Source: Glandiceps talaboti
Taxonomy: Eukaryota > Hemichordata > Enteropneusta > Spengelidae
Length of the DNA stretch: 64,000 bases
Assembly (NCBI RefSeq): GCF_964340395.1
Contig: NC_135560.1
Span: 17,284,098-17,348,097 of the forward strand
Reading direction: 5' to 3'
The notes below the pieces were generated by a model that ran no database searches, was not told the origin of the DNA, and worked only from the letters and a program-made list of their open reading frames with translations. The position numbers and the translations under genes are program-made. Positions 52,184 to 64,000 of this stretch are shown piece after piece. How positions within the stretch are numbered: position 1 is the stretch's first letter; every line of letters begins with the position of its first letter.

Positions 52184-55100
52184 ATGGCGAAGTTAATGTG
52201 CGAAAGGCTGTTGTTGCGAGGGCAACGTCGTAGATTGTTGACCGTACGTAATTTTCGAAACTTGTTCGTTGGATTTCTCTTTGGTTTATTTATGGGTACT
52301 TTCATTAGTCGTGATGAACAAATGGCATGGAACGAGTACGCGAGAGACAGTCTAGGTATACTGTATACTATGCCAACGAATTCCCCAAAAGTGGACAATT
52401 TTATCTACGTTGGTGTTATGACAACAGCTAACTATCTTTCAACTCGTGCTGTTGCCATTAACTTGACATGGGCGGACACAATACCAGGAACAGTGGAATA
52501 CTACCCTGGGATAGAAGCCAAAACGATTGAAACCGATTTACCACTCGTCATGCTGCCCGGAGTTGATGACAGCTACCCACCAATGAAGAAGGCATTTATG
52601 CTGTTAAAGTACATTCACGATAACTTCATAGATAAATACGAGTGGTTTATGCGTGCTGATGATGATGTTTATATCAAAGGTATTAAACTGGAGAAGTTTT
52701 TACGGTCAATTAATAGTTCACAGGTCCACTACATAGGGCAGTCTGGCCAAGGTAGTCCAGACAATCCTGCTAATATGTACTCATGGGAAAACTTTTGCAT
52801 TGGCGGGCCTGGTGTTATATTCAGTCGAGAAACATTGAAAAAACTTGTGTCAAATATTGGTTACGTCATAAAGAACTTGTATACAATTCATGATGATGTT
52901 GAAATCGGTCGGGCTGTGAAAATGCTTGCAAATATCGACTGCACATGGTCTTACGAGGTAAGAGCATTTCGTTTATTACATAGTAGTATTTAATTACACA
53001 TGTATTCTTCACTCTACTAAAAAATTTACTATAGTGGTTTAAAATTCTTTGTGGTCAAAGGTAGTTTACACAAGTCGATCGTGTGGTTTGGATTGGTTTT
53101 GAAATAGTTCTATATCTTCATGCAATAGTTACGTAAAAGGTTTGTTTTCAAGACGCTGAAGTTTATATTTCAACATCGAAAGGTAAATTCAAACAACGAA
53201 TGCCGGTCTTCTACAGAAATGTATACCACAATGTCGCTATGCGGCCTGGGTGTATTTAACATACTTGCAGCACAGGGCTGTCAATATTTTGCTGGGTAAA
53301 CTTTAATTTGAAGCATTGTTTTCTGTGTTGTTACAATGCATCAGTAAGCACGTACAACACAGTATACAAGTATTATTTAACCGTGGATATAGAACGTTCA
53401 AAAAAAGAGTGAGATATTGGAAATCTTTGATTGTGTGTGTCATGGACGTACATGGTTCCTTTTATCATAGCATGGACGTTGTACTTTCACGATCATAGCC
53501 AGTAAAGCACCCTCTATTATTCTATAGTCTGGCAAAGCTGGATGTGAGAAGTGGTTGAAACTAGCGTAACGTATTTTAACCCTTTGTTGTAGCACAGAGG
53601 ACAGGAAAAAATATGTGTGAATGTTAGCACTAGTCTATTTTTAAATATATTTTTACTACGTTTATGTTCAAGAAGATGATACTATACAAATGTTGAGTGC
53701 ATTTAATTCCCCAGTGTTTGTTTTTGACTTGTCGGCTAATTCTCAAAGAGTAAACATAGGGTGCCAAGCATGTAGCCCTTCTGTAAACATTCACCATCTA
53801 GTAAGGAAGACTGCTGTATCATATGACGTCAGTCCCTATGTGGTGTCAACATTAAAATATTGCTAGACAGTATCTGCCAGCTGTCATAGATGGTATTTTG
53901 TTCTGGATCACTACGACTTCAGCCATTGCTACGTTATGTTAATCTAATTTTAGATTTGAATACTGGATTGTATTGCAAAGTGTGTATTGCGAGGACTATA
54001 GTCATGGTCTACCCATGCGAAGGTTCTAAGTTAGACTATTGTTATTTGACAACACTGTAAGGGTAATTATGAACTATCATTTAAAAATGACGCTGTCCCT
54101 ATATGCAACTTAAAGTCATATCAACTTACTCTATCTAGGCATTAATGTATTGACAACATTTTAGTACGACCTTTTTCAGAAGGGGTGTCCGGTCTTCAAA
54201 GGCTTAAAGTTATTTTCATTTGTTATAGGCAGATTTCATTTATCACGAATCACGACTTAAACTCCCATTTCAAATAATTCATGATCTTCTTCTCTAGAAC
54301 CATTAGATAGATTGATATGAAACTTGAATGATGTTAACTTTAAGAATGTCTCGAGTACATTCAACCACAATCTTTGATTTTCGTAAAACTTTCATCGCCT
54401 GATATCTAAATTTTGAGTCATATCTTCTATTGCTTAATCATTGCTTATTGATGTTTTTTTAATTATCGAATAATCGACAACTTCACTTTCAAAACATAAG
54501 GACAGTTATTAGTATTAAGGACCATGGTCATACCCATAGCAACAACAATATTTTGACCCTGAAGATGGTATTTATTCTTTGTGCTACAATGTTCGGACAG
54601 TTGTAATACGGTATGTTGATTTTTTTGTTTTGTTTTCATTTGTTACAGATGCATCAACTATTCTTTCACAACCATTCCTCGCCCGATGATTCATTCAAAG
54701 GAGACCTGCAAAACGCCCAGGTACACAGAGCCATTACGTTGCACCCCATCAAAACTATTCAAAACTTATACAGGATGGATTCTCACGTACGACATCAAGA
54801 TATCCAAGAATTGAATTTGAAAGCAGCCAAACTAAAGAGAGAAATACTACTGATGGATGAATTAATGAATAAACATCGCGACAAAGAGATGGTCAGCTTA
54901 GGGGACATCAAGCATGGAACCCCGTACATCACAAGAAATTACTCGGAAGTTCTACCATGGGAGTTTATTGCTCCTTATGGCTATTCCACCTGGGCTAACG
55001 AACAACCTCGCCATGCACTTACGAGAGCTTATTTATCTGAACTTGGTAATGCTACCTCCCAATATATTGATTTAATAAGTGAAAATGCTGCCTTTAATGT

Positions 55101-56118
55101 TATGGGGCTTCACAAATTCCTAAACGGCTATAGGAGTGTTAACCCCAAATTTGGAACATCGTATCAACTACACTTACAACTTAAGAAAATGCGAAGCGCT
55201 AGTGGAAAAATTATGGGCAGTACCACACAACACCACATTTATCTGTACCGACCGTTCGGCAAAGTGGAGTTCACTGAAGAAACGATCAACCAACATCATC
55301 TCAATGTTAATGACAACGATGATGAAAGGGTTTCAACTGAGCAATTCTCCCATGTCACCGTTCATGTTGTGGTGCCATTGGCTGGTAGATTCGATACGTT
55401 CAAAAGATTCATGATAAATTTCGAGAAAGTATTCCTACAAAACAGAAACATCAAATTGGCCGTTGTTCTGTACGAAGATTCTTCTGAAGAAATGCCCTTT
55501 AGTGATATTATCAAAGCATTTAGAGAACAATATGTTGAAGCAGACATTCGGTTGATACATGGCGAGGGGGAATTTACTCGTGGACGTGCACTAACCTTAG
55601 GTGCTGCTCAATTTCCAGATGATGCCTTACTTTTCTTCGTTGATGTAGATCTCCTTATATCGCATGAAACTATCACTCGTTGTCGTAGAAACAATATAAG
55701 GGGAAAACAAGTATATTACCCCGGTATGTTTAGTATGTATAATCCGAGTATAGTACATAAGAACACAGCGGGTGCCACGCCCAAAAGAAATATATCAAAA
55801 GAACTTGGTTTTTACATTGACTTCTCCTTCGGAATGGTATGTGCGTACAACAGTGACTTCAAGTCAGTAGGGGGATTCGACCTTAATATTACCGGATGGG
55901 GAGCAGAAGATGTTGATCTCTTTGATAAGTTTGTTGTTAGTGATTTGAACATCTTCCGTGCATTTGACATTGATCTCATACATCCATATCATGCTAAAGT
56001 TTGTGATACCAAACTTAAACCTGACCAATACGAGATGTGTTTGGGATCTAAGTCTACAATCTTTGCTAATACTGCCCAGCTATCAAATTTGGTCCAATGG
56101 CGAAGAATGTATGTTTGA
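52184..56118 (+). CDS. Chondroitin sulfate synthase (CHSY1/CHSY3-type), tandem copy C
   Basis: Third and most diverged tandem copy; exons 52184-52957 and 54649-56118 join in phase 0, 747 residues. I start at the ATG at 52184 because it aligns with the starts of copies A and B (GTTGAAT...AAGTATGG); the in-frame TTG at 52169 is not a plausible start. The N-terminus is basic (MAKLMCERLLLRGQRRRLL), then comes the signal anchor FVGFLFGLFMGTFI. The DDD motif (RADDDVYIKG), the FFVDVDLL motif and GWGAEDVDLFDKF are intact. A 131-base block (52376-52506) is base-for-base identical to copy A (40544-40674) although the codons on each side differ, suggesting conversion. The exon 2 acceptor TTGTTACAG precedes ATGCATCAACTA. 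AATAAA lies at 56164-56169. Confidence 0.95.
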
Positions 56119-56390
56119 TTATTGTAAGCTTAGATATTGCCGGAGGAAAACAAACAACAATCAAATAAAATGTAATATCAATGATATTTCATTTCAAATC
56201 AGCCCATAAAGCTCTTAATACATTAATTTCACTGCATTAATTTTAGCTTACTGATTATTCATATGTTAGCTATGTGTCAATCTGATTAATATCCGATGAT
56301 CTACATCAGATTTTAATCAGATTGACTATATTGCATGATGATATCAATGCATTGCATTTATGGTTGATATTACCACACGTACATACACAC

Positions 56391-56434
<44 letters not shown>

Positions 56435-57003
56435 ACACAGACACACACACACATATATATATATATATATTAAGAAATCCCTTCATATTCAGTATATCAT
56501 ATGTAGTTTACAAACAATGTCAACTGAAGTAATGATTAAACAGTATATGAATGTAGTCATTTTTTTGAATGATATCCTTTAACTCACACAATGAATTAAT
56601 GACGTCACCTTGACATCGTCTAAGTACTTCATGGCCAATACATTCATACACAGGAGGGTACATGTACTATTGCGAACGATCGTGGTTACAATAGTGGACC
56701 ACCATGAGTAATCAATCCGAGATGAACAATTAATTAAGATTAACAATATAGAAAGTGAAATCGAACTCTTTAAATTTATTATTAAAGGTGGAACAGCAGG
56801 CATGAACGAAATCACTTGCAGGTCTATGATATCTGATGGTAAAACACTATTTTTAAGTAGATGGTTAACGAAGATGATTATCACTAATAAGATCGTTTTG
56901 AGTGCATCGTCTCCTTCTAACGGTGTTTTTTTTGTTATCTGAGTTATATCACTACATAATAACTCAACCACGTATTCGTACCCGTGCATTAAATACATTT
57001 GAA
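56119..57003. other. Intergenic, CHSY-C 3' flank
   Basis: Contains the poly-A signal of copy C and a CA/TA microsatellite at about 56393-56470. A short inverted repeat (CAATCTGATTAA / TTAATCAGATTG) lies at about 56279-56325. Open frames on either strand match nothing I recognise. Confidence 0.5.
56279..56325. repeat. Short inverted repeat downstream of CHSY-C
   Basis: CAATCTGATTAATATC at about 56279 pairs imperfectly with GATTTTAATCAGATTG ending at about 56325, with ATGATGTAGATCATC-like sequence (CGATGATCTACATCA) between. It lies past the first poly-A signal and could be a terminator-like or mobile-element hairpin. Confidence 0.5.
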
Positions 57004-57138
57004 ATGCAGTTTAAGATGAAAAGTGTCGCATTCAGTAAACTATTCATTCGCAGCTTCACTTTATTTGTTTTATGTGGGTTAACAATATACTGTAACTTCA
57101 ATGTCCAGCCCAGCCCCGGGGTATACACAGTCTGTTAC
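57004..57138 (+). CDS. Possible orphan first exon encoding a signal anchor
   Basis: A 45-codon segment starting at ATG 57004 encodes a basic start (MQFKMKSVAFSKLFIRS), a hydrophobic stretch (FTLFVLCGLTIYCNF) and a Pro-rich continuation, and ends at a good donor, TTAC|GTAAGT, in phase 0. This is what the first exon of a type II Golgi or secreted protein would look like. I find no downstream exon before the SNX27 gene, so it may be a remnant, an exon of a gene with a very long intron, or chance. A possible link with the adjacent glycosyltransferase cluster is only positional. Confidence 0.3.
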
Positions 57139-59429
<2,291 letters not shown>

Positions 59430-59689
59430 ATGGCGGACGACGACGACGGTAGCTCGAGGAAGTCCTCATCAGCACCTACATCGCCTGTTACTTCACAACC
59501 TCGCATTGTCACCATAGTCAAATCGGAAACTGGATTTGGTTTTAATGTCAGAGGACAAGTTAGCGAAGGTGGCCAACTCAAAAGTATCAATGGTGAACTG
59601 TATGCACCACTTCAGCATGTCAGTGCTGTTTTGGAAGGTGGCGCAGCTGAAAAGGCTGGGTTATTCAAGGGAGACCGTATTCTGGAAGT
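59430..59689 (+). CDS. SNX27: Sorting nexin 27, first coding exon (partial gene)
   Basis: Encodes the N-terminus and most of the PDZ domain of SNX27, the endosomal adaptor that links PDZ-ligand cargo to retromer for recycling to the plasma membrane. The 86 complete codons start [13 protein letters not shown], a short acidic/serine-rich tail. The PDZ domain then runs from [20 protein letters not shown] (carboxylate-binding loop GFGF) through [20 protein letters not shown] and [15 protein letters not shown]. The [17 protein letters not shown] insertion is specific to SNX27 and is its VPS26 contact. The exon ends at the donor GAAGT|GTAAGT (59689/59690) in phase 2. The next expected segment (NVEGATHKQVV-like) is not in the remaining 4.3 kb, so the gene continues beyond the window with a long first intron. 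The start CAAGATGGCGG matches a YY1 element. Confidence 0.94.
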
Positions 59690-62600
59690 GTAAGTTTTTA
59701 CAAAAAAAAGTCTTTTACCTTCATGGCATGAATATTTCCAGCTCAATAACTACATGTGGTTGTGTAAACTGTCAACTTCCCCATCTCTGCGGTGTTAATA
59801 TGGCCTACATTGCAGGTCATCTCCGCAAACCAGGAAGCCGATTTGCCAACCGTTCTGGTATCAGTATAAATGCTCATAAATATAAAAGTGAAAGATACCG
59901 TTGGACAGCACAGTGATTACCCCCCATTTGGTTGCTGCCCCTTCCGGCCGCTCGACAGGCTTCAACAGCTACGTTTGATATGTAAAATATTGTTTGTGTT
60001 ATCTTAAATGAGTAATGACACATACGTGTAATGCATGGTGTACATATCCCTTAGTAAAAACTTAGTAAAAAAGTATATGTATACACATCAAAATAGACGT
60101 ATGTATGTTTGTGACAGAAGAGATAACTTGCTGCAAACAGCCTTGATTTGTGGCTCACTTGAAGGGAATAAATGTTGAATGGTCAGTGCCGTTCATTATT
60201 TAGCTATTTATGAAAAATGGCACTGTCTGATTTATAATTGTTCAAAAAGTTAGTGTAGTCACTGTGTCAACAGATGACACACTGACTGATAATTTACATT
60301 CGTGTTAATCAATGACAGCTGGAAAAATGTTTTCTAGATCCATAATGTTTGATGTTAAACATTCATTTTGGAATACAGGTAAAGTGTACAATTTATTCCA
60401 TCTATTTATGCATTTTTGTCTTTAAATCAATAATGTTGACAGATGTAGAACAATGTATACTCATTGCAGATGATACAAATTGAGGTTATACTAGGGAGTC
60501 TAACCACATTCACCTCCCTATGTCAACCCTAACTAAATTAAGGTTGAGGACATGTATAGTTCAGGTAAAAACAATCAGACATGTTAGCTACAAAATGTTA
60601 TCATATTTAGAGGTCAGTGGGTTCATTTTGTGTACACACAAAAATATTATTACAATTGTCTTCATGTGATTGATCATGGGAGGTCATGACCCAAGATTGA
60701 AGTGCTGTATAGACCTTGTCAAGGATTGTGACAAAAAATGGTGGCCGTCTTCACCAGTGGTATTGTTGAAGGTGATAAGTACATGTATGTTCCATAGTCA
60801 TTTTACCAGGGTTCCATACCAGTGTTTTTGTTATGGGTGGTAAATAGTTAAAATCTTCTTGAGTTTCTCAGTCATTTTACCAGGGTTCCATAACCAGTGT
60901 TTTTGTTATGGGTGGTAAGTAGGTAAAATCTACCTGAGTTTCCCAGTCATTTTACCAAGGTTCCCTTCTAATGTTTTTGTTAAGGGTGGTAAGTAGGTAA
61001 AATCAGTCAAACGATGGAGAGGTTTAGATGGATGGTGGATGGATGGACAGATGGAAGAGGAAGGGATGGTACATTATGGTAGTTACTTTGGGTATTCCTC
61101 CTCCACTGTCTGTGATTAAATTTAGATCCTAAACACCTCTCTTCATACTTTTTCAACCAAAGATATACGTGCATAACTTACGTTTAGAACAAATGGCTGC
61201 AAAGGCAGACATACATGTATACACTGTAACACACATGAGGCTGATTGTACACCCACATGTACAATTATGTTCACAATCAAGAGTAACTCCATAGGCTCAG
61301 TCATATGGCTATCTAGTAAATCATGAATTTCTATACTATTGACCTCCCACCCCATCCCTTGCCTAAAAAAAAACAAACAGGGATTTTGATTAATTTTACT
61401 CTACAAAAAAAAACAATACAAGAAGAGAAGTACAACACACAAGCTGGTCAGCTACATTTTGTACGTAATGTTACTATACTATGACAGTATGCTTTGATTA
61501 TTAGATGTTAATTCCCCAATGACTGTAGCAGGTGTAGTTTTTCTCACATGACTTTTTATGATGATTGCAGTCAGATTTGAGTATCGCACAGATGGCAACA
61601 GAAGTGTATGATGATTTTTGTTCCTCACTGATGCTTACATACTACTGTTGCTGTGTGTGTGTTGCTCAAAGTAGTTTTGAGAGTTAGTAAATTAGAGATA
61701 TTATAATTACATTATGTAGCTGTTAAATGTATGGTAACAGCCAAGGAACTGAAGGACAAGTACATGTATACACTATGCATGCTAAACTTAGAGTAATTTG
61801 AAACTTAAACATTACATGATTGTGTTTTATTTTTCACTTGCCACAACAGAAGGGTACCATCAAGATGTCTAAACATTTTTAAAAAAAAGTTACATTCACT
61901 AATGCCTGTCTATCATACAAGTTTTATTTGTATACATGTATGTACCCACTTTAATACAGGGTTAATCACTATGTGCATTTCAACTTCATAAAATCAGTTT
62001 TAATGTTTTGCCAGGAACTCAATAAGGGTGACTCTTTATTTTCTGTTTCTAATTACCTGACTAACCCCAATTATCAGCTCAGACATAAAAAAATATACAT
62101 ATATATTTTCGCCCACCCTCAATATTTTGCAGAACAGCACCCTCTCTGGCAAGAATAAGCAAGTATCTGAATTATCAACGTCATCTACAGTCATTGCGGC
62201 AGCATCAACACCTGTTTATGAACAGAGCATTTCTTTCATGATGAAAGTTATTCAATTAGGTGGGCTTAGAACATGCTAATTGTGTAGAGAAGCTGGGAAA
62301 GGGGGTGTTACCAGGAATCTGATAAAAAGACAATAGAGAGGAGGAAAAGGAGAGACAGAGAAACATCATGAAGAATATGATTTTTTGTTTTGGATTTTTT
62401 TTCTCTCTTTATCTTTGGGGGGGGGGGGGGTTAGATATTACTCATACAGTGGCAAATTGATATGATGCCCATACATAAATTTAACAAAATTATTCTATAA
62501 AAGTTACAAATGTCTCATTGCAACATGTAGATAAAGTACTCATGTTCATGTATATGTGTATGTGTGTGTATATTACATTTACAACACATATCAGTCTTTG

Positions 62601-64000
62601 AATTAGAAGTACTTAAAATTACTTGCAACAAAATTTAATTCTGGAAATTAAACCCATCTAGTATCGCATTCATGTAGGTTGGTATTAAAAGTATAAAATC
62701 ATCTAAAAAGTTAACATTGACCGGTACAATCCTGATGTTAAAGACAATTTCTAAGTGCACCCAAATTGAAATTGTTCATTTAGTTTGCCCAAATGGGATG
62801 CTACAGACCTCCTTGTTGCCAGTCATACTTATGCAAGTTTCAGCCAGTACATGTACCAATATCAGTGGTCCATTCAAAATAACAACTACCGGTATCACAG
62901 AAAAGAAATAACACAGAAAAAAAGTAAGATGTACATTATGGACCTGAAGTCCAGCTGACATTTAGAATTGTACAAGTAGGGTGTTTGGACGGTACCATGT
63001 AAAGGTAGCAGTAATAATCATATTATAAATCATTTACCATGATCAGATTTTCATAAATTGAAGAATTTCAGCTGTGATGTCATAGTATACCCAAGCCATC
63101 TCTATTCTGTCACATGATCCAACAGTTAATATATAGAATTATAATTATTAATACATGATATCATGTCATTTAAAAAAAAATATATAAATTGATTTGTTGA
63201 TGAGTTGGAAATTGATATGGTCTACAGGTCAGTATAATTATAATTGCAAAATTTTCACAGCTGCTCATTTTGCCTAATATTTGAAGCTTCTGAAGGCATT
63301 CACTGCAGGTTTTGATATGCAGTGCTGTAACCATCAACCGTTTGACACTTTTCTCATATGATAATGATATTTTTATTTTTAATACTGCTGGCCAATGGTC
63401 TGTATGTAGGTCATACTGAAACATGATTAAATGTAAGAACTCAATCAAGCAATCTTCATAAATTTGATGGCAACTCTTCATTATCAAGAACTGATAAAAA
63501 ATTAACAAAATTAAAATTGTTTTAAATGTGTTGAAATGGTAACTGACTGTTAACATTAAAATTCAGTTTCTTCCAAATATGTTTTTCTAGCATAAAGACA
63601 AGCCTGCCAATCAATACATAGGACTGTGATTTTAGATTAACTTCATTTTTTTTTTTCGAGGTCCACCCATTTGTAAAATTTATGGATATTTTTTTGGTAT
63701 GTCCTACTTATACAGGCCATTTGTCCACTCTACATGGTGTCTATCTGTGTACAGCTGTGCATGTGTCTAGATGAGATATATAAAGTAATCTGGCCAATCT
63801 GCAAGATGTTCTGATCAGTGTCGTCATGTTTACAATTTGTCATTTAAAGGGGCATGGGCCAGATCTGAATATTTTAGTGCCATGTATTTGTTTCTTATGA
63901 AGAACTACGTAATGATGTTGGACTTTATTGAAATAGATTTAATCATCCTCAGTTACTATATGTGGAATAGCAGTTTGATAAAAGTGAATACACACTCTGA
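59690..64000. other. First intron of SNX27 (to window end)
   Basis: No further exon recognised on either strand. Contains a three-copy tandem repeat at 60796-61003 and a 14-base G run at 62417-62430. Otherwise AT-rich unique sequence. Confidence 0.6.
60796..61003 (+). repeat. Three tandem copies of a 74-75 base repeat (SNX27 intron)
   Basis: Copies start AGTCATTTTACCAGGGTTCC at 60796, 60870 and (diverged, ACCAAGG) 60945, each containing GTTTTTGTTATGGGTGGTAA. The third copy carries more changes. Confidence 0.9.

Noticed and set aside
59536-59916. 126-codon open frame overlapping SNX27 exon 1
   Set aside because: A shadow frame of the PDZ exon running into the intron; no similarity of its own.

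Overview
This is eukaryotic (animal) genomic DNA. Nearly every gene is split by GT-AG introns, most of several hundred bases. The base composition is AT-rich, micro- and minisatellites are dense, and the products are metazoan families: BTB-kelch, SLC7 amino-acid transporter, cytosolic sulfotransferase, proteasome alpha subunit, Misato, chondroitin synthases and sorting nexin 27. The mix suggests a marine invertebrate bilaterian, possibly a non-vertebrate deuterostome or a spiralian. I cannot name the species from the sequence.

Layout. 1-2782: no confident gene, microsatellites and a decayed copy of the SLC7 exon 1/intron 1 boundary (about 2130-2350). 2783-4675 (-): intron-less BTB-BACK-kelch gene. 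5657-15306 (+): SLC7 light-chain-type transporter. I could join its exons into a 1494-base reading frame, but only after removing a 965-base foldback element plus one copy of its 5-base target duplication from the first coding exon. 16288-17193 (+): intron-less cytosolic sulfotransferase. 19107-23660 (+): PSMA4, eight coding exons. 26479-34909 (+): Misato (MSTO1), thirteen exons. 34910-40360: gene desert with degenerate and true minisatellites. 40361-44071, 46608-50039 and 52184-56118 (+): three tandem two-exon chondroitin sulfate synthase (CHSY1/3-type) genes. 57004-57138: possible orphan signal-anchor exon. 59430 onward (+): first coding exon of SNX27, with the rest beyond the window.

The genes do not form a pathway. 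PSMA4, Misato, SNX27 and the kelch protein are general cell-biology genes. The three CHSY copies are a local family expansion that would act in the Golgi on chondroitin, and the sulfotransferase is of the cytosolic small-molecule type, so it is not an obvious partner for them.

The most unusual structure is the young foldback element (5849-6813) in the SLC7 exon. Its arms are 366 bases each and I count about four to five mismatches between them. It is flanked by a CAGTT duplication, each arm carries a small ATG exon with a consensus donor, and the insertion creates a good splice acceptor exactly at the resumption of the transporter frame. Other notable points are mosaic sequence sharing among the CHSY copies, two hairpin insertions with a paralogous empty site, a palindromic TATA box, and repeated duplication of 5' splice-site segments in two genes.
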